Shown: positions 1 through 13,100, numbered from the stretch's first letter. The stretch is DNA of 64,000 nucleotides from Culex pipiens pallens (GCF_016801865.2 NC_068938.1:21572873-21636872), one strand, 5' to 3'. Program-made: numbers and translations. Notes: generated by a model not told the origin, from the letters alone.

Positions 1-522
1 ATTCTGTTCGTTTTGGGGTCCCCTAAGACCCTATTAAATTTTATTCTGTTTAGTGAAGTATTTTTAAAGTTATGCAAAGAAAAAGTTTTTTTTTGTAGCT
101 ACAAAAAAGGGTGATTATTGCATAACCTCAAAGACCGGGACTTTTTGCTTTTTGACTTTTTGACCACGCGGGGGATTGGCAGCCACACCACCTTGCATGT
201 GTATCGCCCGGTTGCCACATCGCTTAAGCAGTGTCTGCATCTCTTCTGGAAAAAAATCTGTATTAATTATGTTGCTGCATTATTTTGTCTCGACAAAGAT
301 TTACACAAACTTTTTACTGAAATATATAACTCATGAGACTTTTCACCTTTATTTTGAAGAGCTGGTAAAAAAAAAGAATTGAAAATTGCTGTTCAAGGAA
401 AATCAATAATTAAAAAAAAACAACTGAAAAAAATAAAAAAAAAATAACTCTTAAATTAATTTGTAAATACCACATGAATGCGAGGAAGGCACCAACCACC
501 TTAAGGTGGATTAAGTAACGTT
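1..522. repeat. Relic of a dispersed mosquito repeat ending in AGGAAGGCACCAACCACC
   Basis: The stretch shares two blocks with the repeat at 46133-46905: the phrase around GGGGTCCC followed by 'taagac' and AT-rich sequence, and a terminal block at about 482-522 reading GGAAGGCACCAACCACC, then a small hairpin CCACCTTAAGGTGG, then GATTAAG. The same terminal block occurs at 46859-46903. The left end is outside the window. No coding frame here looks real. The class of element is not clear. Confidence 0.5.
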
Positions 523-1093
523 TTTCTTTAACTTTCATATGGAACTGCTGTATTTACATATCTATTTTGTATGTTCAGCCTTCAGCCCTGCTTTCGAATT
601 TAGTAGCCCCTTAGCTTTAATAATTTTTAAAGATAATTATGCTATCTGCAAATTCGTTCAAAAATTAACTTTAAGATTTAGATTTTTTGAAAAAAAATAT
701 GTTTTTATTTCAATTTGTGTTTTTATCAGAGCTTAACAATTCTGCTCCAGGATGTTACATTTGCAATTACCTATCAACTGAGATCAATTCATAAGCCTTT
801 GTTTTCAAATTTTAGATTTTGCTAGCTGAGTGCTGTTTAAAGAAAAATAAATTTTAAGAAAAAATCCTTAGTTTTTTTTTAAATCAGCCATTAAAAAAAA
901 CTCAAGAAAAGTTCAGGAAAAAATAAGTTCACTGTAACAAAAAAAAAAAGAATTACGGGAAAAAACATTATTGATTTTTTTTGTATAAGTTTTTGACCAA
1001 TAAAAACAAATCTTTTCAATTGTTGCAAGAAGTAATGGAATGAAATTCGTTTGTTCAAATTATGTTATTTAAGAAAACTAGTGATTTTTTCAA
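523..1093. other. AT-rich intergenic DNA, nothing recognised
   Basis: This stretch has many A and T runs and short chance frames only. No repeat ends, RNA gene or protein similarity was recognised. Confidence 0.5.
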
Positions 1094-1116
1094 CTCAGCC
1101 GACAAAAAAAAATCAT

Positions 1117-2132
1117 AGCATAGCATAGCATAGCATAACGGGTCTGCACCACGCTGTAGGGGGTGCCACAATGGTCAATTCAATATTCTTAGACAATTTG
1201 ATTGCTGCCCGGTACATCCAAAAATATCTAAGAACGTAAATTTCCACACTGTGCTCCAAGGCTACGCCCATACAGTCCCGTGGGGATTTGGGAGGGGATT
1301 TTTTTGTTGTTCACTAGTGGCAAAAGTGCAGGGAACCCATGCGACTTTTAAAAGTGAACGGAATATTTTTGGGAGGTTTGGAATGGGGGTTAGAGGAATT
1401 TCATCGGGCCGATGAAAATGGTTGAATGCGTAATGTATTAAATGATTTGGAAGTTTGTACGTGTAAATGTGAGTCTTTAGTGTATTATATAATAAGCATG
1501 TAGTTTTGTGAAAAAAATAAATGAAACAAATATAATACATATAATAAATATAGTAAATAATATCAAGATGATTCCAGGAAGCTGTAAAAAAATGCAGTAA
1601 TTTAAAATATAAATACTCCAGATGGTTCCCATGCTGTTCTAGAAAGTATCGTTAAATTAAACAATTTGATCATATATGGTATGAGGAGATGGTATGTTAC
1701 AGGAAAGGAAAAGGATGAGGAATAATATAAACAATTATATAAATCATATAGTGAGTTGATAAATTTACACGCAGACAGTAAAATTACCACAATCCCTCAC
1801 CCCATACGAACAGCGACACAAAAGCACACACAAAAAAAAATTAACCTGAATAATCACGACTTCGACTGACACGCAACAATATTCATTAGCACAATGACCC
1901 CCCCCATTATTTAATTCTAATAACCACTCACCCAAGCACACAAACAGCGACACAAAAGAAATGAAAATGAGCATGCAAAAACAAGACAACGCGTCCCCGT
2001 GGTCAGCGCACTAATGATGCCATTATTTAATTATAATAACCACTCACCCAAGCACACAAACAGCGACACAAAAGAAATGAAAATGAGCATGCAAAAACAA
2101 GACAACGCGTCCCCGTGGTCAGCGCACTAATC
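1117..2132 (-). mobile_element. Retroposon (SINE/LINE-like) with (TATGC)n tail and 23-bp target duplication
   Basis: The 1016-bp insert is bounded by a perfect 23-bp direct repeat at 1094-1116 and 2133-2155, beginning CTCAGCCGAC and ending AAATCAT. Read on the minus strand, its 3' end is a run of TATGC units (1117-1137 in complement) preceded by a block containing CAGCGTGGTGCAGACCCG. The same 3' block and tail end two further insertions, at 40449-40502 and 42418-43191. Long target duplications and a simple-repeat tail indicate target-primed reverse transcription. No reverse transcriptase frame is present, so it is non-autonomous or heavily deleted. Its 5' end carries a tandem duplication described separately. 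Confidence 0.8.
1906..2131. repeat. Two-copy tandem repeat, 116-bp period
   Basis: Positions 1906-2015 and 2022-2131 are nearly identical. Both run from ATTATTTAATT through CAAGCACACAAACAGCGAC to GTGGTCAGCGCACTAAT. They sit at the 5' (minus-strand) end of the retroposon at 1117-2132. Tandem 5' monomers are known in some non-LTR retrotransposons, where they act as promoters; whether these do is inference. Confidence 0.85.
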
Positions 2133-2155
2133 CTCAGCCGACAAAAAAAAATCAT

Positions 2156-2715
2156 TTAAAAAAATGGTTATTTCATTTTAAAAAATATGTTTCGGTATGG
2201 TATCATTTCACGAAGCTTTACTTAACTGGTATTTCTTGCACCAAAATTTCACAAAAACTTGTTTTCAATTCTAAATTGTTTATATTGATACGTTTAAAAT
2301 AATAAAGTCTTTATTCATTGCACTTTTAAACAGAATAAAAAAATTAAATCAGGTAAACAACTTTGGAACTTTTGATTTCATCGAATACAGTCCAGAATCG
2401 ATAATCCGAAGTTCTAATAATAGAATCATAAACAAAAAAAAATCTGCATCTCCATTTTAGTCAAACTTGAGGCATTTTCCATTTTTTCAAAGATTATGTC
2501 GCCCCTCCCCTCCCCTTAAATTTTGGAACGAAAAAAAAGGTTATTTTTTTTCAAAATTTCAATGTAATTCGATGTTAACTGTAAATATTTAAAAAATATT
2601 TCTAAACATGTTGTATTATGCGTTTTACAACACTTTTTTTCATTGATATGTTGAAACCATGGCAAGTTATTTTTTTCATTTTCCTTCCCCCTCCCCTTCA
2701 GAGACGAGGGCCATA
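2156..2715. other. AT-rich intergenic DNA with a pogo-like terminus relic
   Basis: Mostly poly-A/T-rich sequence. At about 2387-2415 the motif ACAGTCCAGAATCGATAATC resembles the terminal inverted repeat of the element at 48930-52746. No partner end was found, so it is a relic. No gene was seen. Confidence 0.4.
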
Positions 2716-2958
2716 TAGGGGAACTATACCCTTTCTCAGCCTATTTCTATTATCGGCCTATCAGCACTTTGATCATGAATTACAGCTTAAATAAAGTGTT
2801 TTTGACTGTTCCAAAGTAATAAATAGCTCAACTTAAAGTGAGCAAGCAACTCTTCATTGTTGATACATCTGAAAATGTTGGTTTAATAGCGGAAACGGCA
2901 AAAGTGATGAGAATTGGTCGAACGGCTTAGTGTGATTAAAATGGGTATATTTCCCCTA
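2716..2958. mobile_element. MITE with TAGGGGAA termini
   Basis: The left end reads TAGGGGAACTATACCC and the reverse complement of the right end reads TAGGGGAAATATACCC, a 16-bp terminal inverted repeat with one mismatch. The 243-bp interior has no coding capacity. A longer element with the same TAGGGGAA ends and a related interior ('aaatagctcaa') occurs at 62762-63203. Superfamily is not determined. Confidence 0.7.
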
Positions 2959-3159
2959 GTTTGAAAATTAGTTGCAACGGCCTTTATGCAAAATGCATTT
3001 TTTGCAATATCAACTCCATTTTAGAAGTCATACTCAAGTGCCTAGCTCGGCAATCAAAAATAAAAATTGAGGTGAAAAGTCATTGATTGTTATTGGACAC
3101 TGAATAATATTTTAACTGAATGAATGTACACGGAAAAGAAAATCTGAATAAAAAGGTGC

Positions 3160-3259
3160 NNNNNNNNNNNNNNNNNNNNNNNNNNNNNNNNNNNNNNNNN
3201 NNNNNNNNNNNNNNNNNNNNNNNNNNNNNNNNNNNNNNNNNNNNNNNNNNNNNNNNNNN
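3160..3259. other. Assembly gap of 100 N
   Basis: Exactly 100 N bases, the conventional length for a scaffold gap of unknown size. Short frames that cross it are artefacts. Confidence 0.98.
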
Positions 3260-3599
3260 CGAAGTTCTTCGTCAAAAAAAAAAATCAAAAATAAAACAAC
3301 CAAAAAACAATTGTTTTGTGGACTGTATTGATTTTTTTAGCAAATCAATTATTTAAGCAAATCAAGACTTTTTTCTTTAGAATTCAAATTTTATAAGTAA
3401 ATCAAAACTTTTTTTTCTTTACAATTCAAATAATTTATAACTTTATTGATATATTTGACCGAGTGTGCAATCATAACCTTATAACTTCATCACCTAGGCG
3501 TGATCAATACAAAATATATTTGAAATCCAATAGTTAGATTTTGATGTTCTTAAAGATCTGTTAACCTGTGGCTTAACCTTTGCCACACCACCCCCTTCA

Positions 3600-6012
3600 A
3601 ACTGGTTGTTGAAGGCAAACCCAAAGCGCCGCACATAATTTATGCAATTTTGTATCACTTAAAGCAGACACTGCATAACTCAAACGGGGAAGAAAAACGG
3701 TTCGAATTTGTGTCACGAACGTTTCTTGTCAATTCATCCAAAAGAACCTCGACGAAACTCTTCCAATGAGCCACCAACAATGACTTCATTCTGTCCATTC
3801 CATCCACACCGGGTCGTGGCCAAATTAACCGCAGTTAAACACATCCAATTGGACCCAATTACCACTCCGGTTGAAACGGTTGACTCCGGGGACTCCTACT
3901 GGGAAGTAAGGTTCGGTTCGTTGTGTGTTTTTTTTGCGATGATTTTTTTGAGACCTCTGCGGGGGAGAAACCCATTGTGTGTTGGATGGGACGGAGCAGA
4001 TGACCTCGCTGGGACCGCGCACTTACAACCATTTCGTGACTTGTTCCGGCACCGCAGAAGGACCAGAGGGCGCGATAATTAAGGGATCTCTTTTGGCTAC
4101 CGAAGTGCAAGGTTTAGTGTATGGCCTCCGGGGGTGGGAGCTGCTTGGGAGTTGACATGGTGGTTGAGAGATTGACTGATTTCTGTCTGGTGGTGGGATC
4201 GTTGCAATGGGAGAAGAAGGACTTAATGGTCGTTTAATGTTCGCCTGATTGTTTGAAGTCGGAATGGAAAAATAATTGTTGTAAACATTGAAATCTGTGT
4301 CTTAAGAACGGATTTCCTTTTCAATTTGGTAAGGTTGAAACCTTTTTTTTATTTCCCTCCAATCAGACGAAACAATCAAACTTAACTTATCTTTCCAGTA
4401 TTTATGTTCACCGTCAAAATTATTTACTGGTTCAATCAACATAATCTACTTTAATCACTCGCCCCGAACTACCTTTCCAGCAAGCTAAATCCCATAAATC
4501 TCACAATCCGACCACGTTTCAACTCAACTTCATCAGCAGTTTGGTCCACGTGCGCGCGCCTCGCGGTACTTCTCATCAGGCTTCCAATAAAACGAAAATA
4601 AAATAAAGTTTAAAAATCCCTTCACCACTCCGTGGGGGCACCCAAATCTGCGGCCTATTGCCCACACGACCATGCACATTACATTCATGCAAATACGCAG
4701 CCCAGGCTGTGAGGTGTAATAATTTTTTGATTTACGTTTATTGCGCGGTGACCAGTTGGCTGGCCAGGGCAACATTCACTATCCGGTCCGCGGCGTCGGC
4801 GGCGATACCCCACGGAGGTGGCCCCAAAACCTGAACATCGAACTCTTTGATCCAATAAAGCCACGCTTTTAATTGCTTCATTCACAATCCCATGCGGGAC
4901 AGTTCGAGCGGAGGACCGATTTGTACCGACGGTGAAACTATTTCATGAAGTCCTAATTGAATTTCAAAGAGCAGGAGATCTGAATTGGATGAATGGTGAA
5001 TGAGTCTCGGGCGCAAAATCTCATCAATTACAGGCTAATCCTCGATTATCCACTTTTCGTCACTTTGTAGCTTTTTCAGGGTCTTCAAAGAAGGTAAAAG
5101 CCGCCGCAGGGCTGAAGATCAGTCTAAGCTACTTAGGGGTCAATGGAGGTAAAATGGCGACCTTAAAGTTTTGTTTCTTTCTACATCTTGATTCCATCCT
5201 TTTCAAACTTTAAAACCGTCAAAAACAAATTGTCCATTTAACCCCAAATTGCCCCTCTTTAACATGTCCAAGAAGCGGAATTAGATTGCATTCAAATATC
5301 CTGGTGTACTCGCTTAATTACGCCGCCCCACGACGACGACGTCGTGAAGATGCGGCCACGGCGCGACAAGTGCCCTGCTAGCAGGCCAATTCAACCGGGG
5401 CGGCTTCTGGCGTTTGAAGAGGCCTCCGAACACGCGTGTGTAATTCCATTTTTCAATAGCCAATTTGCGTTCGACGTACATTAAATTTCCATTAGCTTGC
5501 GGTCCGCGGAATGGCGGGGCCTGCTACCGGATGGTTGATTGTCGGTTCTGTCCTCGGTGTGGACGGGAAGGGCGAAATCCGGATGATCTAAATTTATGGG
5601 CACATCTGCGGTGAGAAAGGGATAGAAATTGCTGGTATCGGTGATGCTTTGCGTGGTGACAGGAAAGAGATATTTTCCGGCACGTAATTGGCGTCATCTA
5701 TGATGAATTAAGTTCCGTTTTCTGAACCTGTTCTTTCGTCTCGTTTTTAAGCACTTTTCTACTTCAATTTAGCAATTTTTAGCTTCACGCAACAAGTTTA
5801 AAAATTAACCAAGATTTTTACTTTAATACAAAATACAAAATTGAATAAATACCACAAGTTAACAAAATTGTTTTTTGCAGTCTAAGTAATACTTATATTG
5901 AAAAGTGCTGAAAAGACCAAATTTATAGCATCCATTTGAGTGATGAAAAGTAGAACGTTTGAGCCCTTGTATCGAAAAGTTTTAATAATGGGTTCTTTTA
6001 TTTTTGGCGAAG
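3600..6012. other. Unique, GC-richer non-coding DNA
   Basis: Compared with its surroundings this block has fewer homopolymer runs and higher GC, especially 3700-4160 and 4480-5650, and no terminal repeats. Short frames exist but none shows a recognisable domain or splice pattern. It may be intergenic or intronic regulatory DNA of a gene outside the window. That is inference; cross-species conservation would decide. Confidence 0.4.
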
Positions 6013-6017
6013 AAAAG

Positions 6018-6173
6018 TGTAGAATCCGAACTGAGCACTTGTCAAACAACGCGCCGGTAACTCACGCTCTCATTCAATGACGCACTCACTCTCGCCTGCT
6101 GTCAAACTCTCTTAAAGCATGACAATATAGGGGAGCATGGTCTATAATGGTTTGGTCACGCCTCGACTCTACA
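6018..6173 (-). repeat. LTR, left copy (3' LTR)
   Basis: This 156-bp direct repeat of 9955-10110 starts TGTAGAATCC and ends ACTCTACA. The purine-rich minus-strand tract AGAGAAGGGA lies immediately inside at about 6174-6186, so this is the 3' LTR of a minus-strand element. The near-identity of the two LTRs suggests a fairly recent insertion. Confidence 0.88.
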
Positions 6174-7204
6174 ATCCCTTCTCTACTCAAACAAAAATAA
6201 GAAAAAAAAATCCACTTGATCAGCAATCATAACTTTGTTACACTGCGATGCTTTAGTCTATGATAATTGCAAGTTGCTTATTCAGTTTGCCTTTTAAATA
6301 GTAAAATATCAATAATAATAATAACAGTAAAAAAACATATTAGAAAGTGATTTAGACACAACCTGTCGTATTAACTTGTTAGTTTTGATTACATTTATCA
6401 ATTGTACATCTTTTCCTACCTAATGAAATCTGAAAAAAATTAGGGTTGCCTTTATCACCTGTGCTGATATGATCACTGCAGGGTTAAATAATCGAGCTAG
6501 CACAAATTTTATTTTTGACTTGCCATAGATCATAGGGAGATTTTTTTTTTTTTGAAAGCCAAGTCAAGTTGATAACCAAATCAATAAACTGAAAATTGTT
6601 TTAACTCAGCCAATTTTAACACAGCTACTGTGAAGGAGAGTTAAGTTCCTGCCAGTCGTGCCACTATTTTTTTCTGTTAATCTGCAGTTCTTCAAATAAT
6701 TCAAGCTGTTATTTATTCAGATTCTACAAACCTTCTAAACAAAATTGATTCCAAATGCATAGCATAGAACGAATACATCATTTGTAAACATAGTCTAATC
6801 ATGCCGATTTATCCAGCTGTCTTCAAAACAATATGAGATTTTTTTTAAATCTTGATTGTTAGAATCATCGACTTGGCCTTCATTTTTAATTCATAATTCC
6901 CCCGTCGGGATAATCTTGAAATCTTGCAGAGCTAATAAATATAATATAAAGATTAATTGATCGTTAATAAAGACAACTAACTAACTAATTGATCCGATTG
7001 CCTTTTCTAAACCAAGCGCTATTTTATAACAATGAATCCTTCATATTTAAAACATGATTAATTTCTTATGGTACATTTTCACTATATAGCAATTTAATAT
7101 TTTTAGATATTCAGATAATCCAACTAAATGTGTCTTTACTCAACAACAAAAATGTTTCTTAATTTATTTCACAATCACCTAAGATTTATCTTTCTAGCTT
7201 TTTT

Positions 7205-7560
7205 TCGATTAAATGAAACACGGTGTTTGCCCTCTAAGCGAATGGTCCTGGGTTCGATTCCCATCTGCTCCCAAAGAAAAAGTCAAGGAAATAGAAATAC
7301 TTGAAAAGCTGAATATGAACGAAAAAATCAAAATCGCTTGAGTCATGGTTCCATCCCCGACCTTTGGATTGGAGGCCTTCGCGGCTTAGTGAGCTGAACC
7401 CAGAATCAGCTAAGCCCAGAATTGTTACAATCAACCCGCCATACCTTTCGAGGTGTTTCCTAGGGCTCTACCTCTCCCTCTAACATTGAGTGCAAAACCT
7501 CCCTACAAACATATATACCCCTATGGATCCCTTACTTGCGCACTTGAGATAGATGTTTAA
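7205..7560 (+). repeat. Degenerate tRNA-derived SINE inside the LTR element
   Basis: Positions 7240-7273 read GTCCTGGGTTCGATTCCCA and onward, a T-arm with RNA polymerase III box B, ending CTGCTCCCA. The preceding D-arm region is degenerate. A second tRNA-like block, 'gacctttggattgga', follows at 7358-7400, the same two-part plan as in the SINEs at 42418 and 45056. Target duplications were not identified. Confidence 0.5.
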
Positions 7561-8559
7561 TGAATGTATTCATCAGAAATCTGCTTTCTCTTTCTCGTAA
7601 AAGTTGTTCATCATGCGACTTCTAGCTAGTTTTATTTTTGACTGTCAGGCAACATATTTAACAAGAACTGTTATACCTTGGTTTTCATGAATAAACTGTT
7701 AGCGTATTCGGTTTTATCCTACATTAAATTTTCATTGAGCTGATCCCCACTCTTGTTTATTGCTTGAATCTCTGACAGTCTGGCTCTTTGAAGATTTACT
7801 CTGAGGTTGGCTTGTATCTCAGAGGTATGCACCATCTTGGTTTGCATTATTGTGAGTGCATTACTCCATGCCACTATAACCACAACATAAATAAAGTCAG
7901 TTTCTATTGGAAAGAATCACACATAGCGTTATTAAAATCGCAACACTTCACACTCAATTGCAGAAATCCATGGACTGGACGAACTTGGAACTAACGCACT
8001 AATTTAAGCCACTCAACGATCCTTTAAAAAAAAATTAAGGTGGAAATGTACCAAAACCATTACCAGTAGTTGATTACACACAAACAATTATGTTCTTAGT
8101 TTATCTCTGTGACAGTTAGCAATTACCTGACCATCAGTAATAATTTTGTAACTATCATTCAATCCTTCATATGCAATTTATTATTCACCTTCTTTACTCC
8201 ACCTTGGTGCTTTGAATCGCATGTTCTTTCTTTCCCGATTCTCAGTCACGAAATATTCTAGCAGCGCTGGAACTCCAAGAATCTTGCTAGAATTGTGAAA
8301 TCCTTTCAAGAGTGTTGTCAGAATATCCAGCTCTACTAGAACTCTGCGAGAATCCTGCCGTGATTGGCATTCCGCCTTCTAAACGAAAGTCCGTCAAATA
8401 TCTCTCTTACACACACCCATTCTCTTTTATTGGGTGTTGAAATACTGGCTTATCCTGATCATTTATTTATCATTGAATAATTAATTTTCATTCAATTAAA
8501 TTCGATCCATACTTGTGATCTTAGCACCGCTTCGATTTGTTCAACTTTCCATTGCTCGC

Positions 8560-8878
8560 TATGGCTTTCGCCGGACTAGCCTTTTTCCTCAGCGCTACGA
8601 CATTCGTCGGACTCGCCTTTTGTCTCAGCGCTACGACTTTCGTCGGACTCGCCTTTTTCCTCAGCGCTACGACTTTGTCGGACTCGCCTTTTTCCTCAGC
8701 GCTACGACTGTCGTCGGACTCGCCTTTTTCCTCAACGCTACGACTTTGTCGGACTCGCCTGTTCCTCAGCGCTACGACTGTCGTCGGACTCGCCTTTTTC
8801 CTCAGCGCTACGACTTTCGTCGGACTCGCCTTTTGTCCTAGCGCTACGACTTTCGTCGGACTCGCCTTTTGTCTTTAG
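8560..8878. repeat. 36-bp minisatellite, about nine units
   Basis: Units of 35-36 bp repeat the phrases GTCGGACTCGCC and CAGCGCTACGAC. Some units lack one base, so all three frames remain open and yield repetitive hydrophobic translations. The unit is GC-rich in an AT-rich element. I read it as a non-coding minisatellite in the interior of the LTR element and not as a repeat protein. Confidence 0.85.
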
Positions 8879-9954
8879 AATCAATTCATACCTTGTCGTA
8901 GTTTCGGCTTTCAACTGGGCATTTGTTATTTTATTTTATTTTTTTTTTTTTCGTTCAGAGAACGGCAAACCCAACTAATCATTCTACTTTCAAAATCGGG
9001 AATAACATGACAACACATGATAATGTTGGCCAGTCCATCACTAGACGATCTGTAATTCTCATGACGTCACTTAACAGCAACAAGGACAACAACCCCGATT
9101 GAAGAACACACGTTCAATTACCATTCTTTTCTCTAGTCAAAACTTCGGAATTTCCCTGTCCTATCTGGCAGAAAAGGAATTTTAAAAGAATTGCAAGAAT
9201 CGTCATAACTGTCTAATTTTCTTCAGATATTGAGGATTTAGCTGATAGCTGGATTTTCTAGCATCTTTTCGCGGTCGTTGGAAACAGTCTTGGATATGCC
9301 TATGGGTGCCCAATTTTCGATTCAATATAAAATGATGGCTGAAATTTTTTTATCTGTAACCACTTCTTCAATATCAAAAATAGTTATGGCCGCCATGCGA
9401 CCACGTGGTCCCTTTTTTTTTCAACAAAGCAGCAGCTGGATGGAGAGACGAAGTGAGGGGGGAGAGGTTCTGACATTTGTTATCCAGCATCTGACCCGCC
9501 GCTTATTTCGACGGTCGTTTGCAACGACCGAGTCCAGTAAGGAACTGATCGTACAATAAAAAGGGTCACGAAATAACAATACGAACAGCAGCACAAAGTA
9601 GAGGAAACGATTTGAGGCTTTTCTTCTCCCTATCTGGCTTGCATTCGCTGCCGCCATTTGCAACTTTCGTGACCGTTCTTGGCAAGTACGTACTCCACAT
9701 AAAATGGCAGACCCTAGGATTACGCAACAAACACTTTCACCATATCTGATGATGGCAACCTTTCTCGTTAAGTTGCCGCTCAAAATGTTACCCAAACCAA
9801 GCCAAACGCAGGAAGAATACTTACTCACACCTCTCCTCTCCCAGTCCGCATGATTTCTTTACACTTTTCACCCCATTTTTTTTAAATTTACCGCAAAAAA
9901 AATATTGAACCACACAAAATCAGGAGCAAAGTTTTTGCTACCGGCTGCGCCAAT

Positions 9955-10110
9955 TGTAGAATCCGAACTGAGCACTTGTCAAACAACGCGCCGGTAACTC
10001 ACGCTCTCATTCAATGACGCACTCACTCTCGCCTGCTGTCAAACTCTCTTAAAGCATGACAATATAGGGGAGCATGGTCTATAATGGTTTGGTCACGCCT
10101 CGACTCTACA
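9955..10110 (-). repeat. LTR, right copy (5' LTR) with adjacent primer-binding site
   Basis: Direct repeat of 6018-6173. Two bases inside it the minus strand reads TGGCGCAGCCGGTAGC (about 9937-9952), ending the host primer tRNA match with TGG as expected. This places the 5' end of the element here. Confidence 0.85.
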
Positions 10111-13100
10111 AAAAGTAAACCTTTTCTTCATTCAAGAATGCTAAGAAAAGTATGTAATTCACAACGCACAGTGGTCCAGATCGCAAAATTAAGTGGAAAT
10201 GGATTTTTCCAAAAATGATGAAGTTTTGGTGCTTTGGTGCCTTGAGAAGAGTGGTTGCAAATAGAGAGGGACTACTTTTGGTTTGGTTGAACGTTAGGGT
10301 GGTTCACGATTAGGGTTATTTTGAAAATATAACTATTCGGAATATTTTTGGGAATTTATTGTCTTCTAGAAAGTTGTTGGGCTTGCCAATCCAAGCAACT
10401 TTTTTTTCGAAGACACCAACATTTTATCTTGCAATCTACGCCTTCTACGACCAAATTTAGAGAAAGCATCTAAGCCTTCAAAAATCAGTTTTTTGAGCTA
10501 AGTAATTCAGGGTTAATTTTTGAGAGTACTTTGACACTTTGGCTCAATTCTTAGATTCAGACTAAGCGGGTAATATTAAATATAAAAACATATAGTTAGA
10601 CAATTTTCGAATTTCGTTAGGGTGGTCCCATACACTCAACCCTTGAAAATAAGACATATCCAAATGAAGATAAATCGAAGTTAACCCTGTACGGCATGAT
10701 GGGTCATATATAATCCAATATTAAAATTTCCAAAACTAACCTATAATATCCGTATGGTCATAAGAATCATGTTTCCATCATTAACTAACAAAAATATTTT
10801 TGAAAAAATCAGGCTTCAAGAAAAAAAATCATGGTATTTTTCAGCGTTTGTAGTGCCAGATCTCCTCTTTCGAATGCACCTGGCGCTGAAAATTTGTCCT
10901 GCGACTTTTCGAAATACTCAAGTTTTGAATTAACATCTTTTTACTTTAAAATTGTTGAAACTTTCGACTCTCAAGTACGAATTGACTATGTATGTATGTA
11001 TGTATGTATGATCCCCAAACCCGCAGGCAACTTGGTCCTGAAACACATGTGAGCGCTAGGTGAACAATTCGATCATCTTTTACTCCGTAATCTGTACACC
11101 CACGTGCATAAGTTTTTTTGCACGAATTTTAGTGCTACAAATACCGGCGCATAGATCAAAATGGGTTCCCTCTTCCCTCCCCAAGCGCCGAAAATTTGTA
11201 GCGGGTGTAGGGACACTTCGCATAGACGCCCTTGCTCCCATCACGTCACTGAGGGTATGGAGCGACGAGAAATTAATAAGCATGCCCCCTCAGTCGAACC
11301 TTCATTAGAGAAGCAGGCAATCCACAACTCACAGCGAACGACCAAGGGAACACCCTACCACACGGAACAAAATCCGGTCAGCAAATCCGGAAAAAAAATG
11401 CGATGGAATCGCAAACAATGATTGTTTGCGAATTCATCGGCAAAGTTTTCAGATTTGGAAAAATTGTTTCCGATATCGAAACAAAATGTTTCCAAAATCG
11501 AAAACACTTTGTTTCCAACTCCTTTGAGCGTGTAGCATGCCGCAGCCAATGCGTTACGAACTGTCAAATTCAGCAGCAAAGGAGAGAACAAAACAAAACT
11601 CGCTCCCGCGAGAACTTGTTGTTTTGCTTTCGAGCGTGTTTTCGGTTCGTTTTTTTGTTTTTCCGTCGCGATTTTGCTCGTTAATTCGCTCGTTCCTCGA
11701 CCCGGGACCACTACGGTTGTGGAACAAAACGCCGGTCTCATCCTCCACCGATTCTGCAGCGTGCACATCCGCCGGGAGTTTGGTGAGATACTGCCTTTCC
11801 TTCGAAGTGTCAACATCCCGTTGTTCTAACGGGACCACCACGGCCAAAGATCACGTCGGGGTTAAAAATTACAACGTTGACTGACGTGTTTCTGGCACAC
11901 TCCGGAAAGGACGAAAAGGTACGCTGAATGTGTTGGATTAGGCCAGAATCGAAAGAATATGGTCACGCAGCCGGCAGCTGTCGTTATTTTCAAAAAGCTG
12001 GAACCGGGTTGGGCTTATTGCTAGCAAGGTGAGTAAGAAACTCTATTTCTAAGTATTAAAATTGAAAAAAATGTTCCATTTGCAGCTTTTCTCTTTCAAT
12101 AATTCTTCCACCAAGTTTGCGCCCCGAAAAAATCCCGCTCCGCTGGACTAAGCCGGTACGTTTCACTCAACATCTCCCGGTCGTATGACAACGATGATGA
12201 TGGAAGTTTAGTTTTGGAGTTTCAAGAAGTTTGCCACAACGGAACTGCCGATCGCATCGAGAAGCCGCGGAACATGAAGAACCACAAAAACCTACTCAAA
12301 GATTTTGTAAGCCTGTCCAGGAGTTGGATTACAACCGGCAACTCCAACAAATCAGTGGCATGTTCAGCGAGCTTGAACCTTCCTCAACACAGCAGTCTTA
12401 AGATTGGCCCTCGCCGGACGTTAGGCCTCGAGCTGATGCCGATTAGGGATCATTTTCGGAAATGGAGCGAGCTGATGGCCGGATTCGACAGTAACTTCAA
12501 GATGGTCCTTGTTCAGACAAGTTTTGGTAAGATTAGTTTTTGGACTTACTGAAAATCATTATCAGCAATTCTGCAAAATTCTTTTAAATATCATGGTGGT
12601 TGTAACCTTGGAAAAAATGTTAAAATTTTGTTTTGAAGTAAACTTAGCGGTGATTTTAATTGTTTGTATAAAGTTATCTAAGTCCGATCTCACGCACACT
12701 AACTTACCGTTTGTTTTTGCTGGCGACCACAAATTTTAACCTCAAAATCCATCGTGCAATGCGCACGTAGATAGCTCTATTTTTTTCTTTTGTCCATAGT
12801 TTTCTATGAAATTTTGTCCATTGTTTGTTTATGTTTCCATAGAAGTCACATTACAAATTGAATGACTGTTCATTGCCGGCATAATTCTGGAGCGATGTTT
12901 TTCCTCATACTTTTTTGTGGATTTTACCATACTAACTTCAACAATTAATAGCCTAAACTTTAACCAATTTGGCTCAAAATTGCTACAGTTACTTATTTTT
13001 TCTCAAGGAATCGAGTCAGGGGGTACCCCTCATGTCGATTTGTTTTATTGTCACCCTATTTTTGCTCATATAAAAATATTTCGAATCTTTCAAAATTCGG

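Larger units (their letters stand above)
6018..10110 (-). mobile_element. Non-autonomous LTR retrotransposon
   Basis: Two near-identical 156-bp long terminal repeats, 6018-6173 and 9955-10110, begin TGTAGAATCC and end CTCTACA, with the usual TG...CA termini. The host flanks carry a 5-bp duplication AAAAG (6013-6017 and 10111-10115). Orientation is minus: just inside the right LTR the minus strand reads TGGCGCAGCCGGTAGC, whose TGG start suits a tRNA primer-binding site, and just inside the left LTR it reads AGAGAAGGGA, a polypurine tract. The 3.8-kb interior has no recognisable gag, protease or reverse transcriptase. A minus-strand frame at 9421-9828 is not recognised. The element therefore resembles a LARD-type parasite that needs another element's enzymes. 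Confidence 0.85.

Noticed and set aside
3090..3356. Open frames crossing the N run
   Set aside because: They exist only because N codons are read as X. The gap length is arbitrary.
8515..8878. Two repetitive open frames that could be a repeat protein
   Set aside because: The 36-bp minisatellite has one-base indels between units and is open in more than one frame. It lies in a coding-poor LTR element.
9421..9828. Minus-strand frame in the LTR element as gag
   Set aside because: It lacks a zinc knuckle, major homology region or other gag mark and is short. It is kept only as an unrecognised frame.
11080..11283. Short frames around 11060-11310 on both strands
   Set aside because: Overlapping frames in GC-richer repeat sequence with no domain, start context or splice signals.
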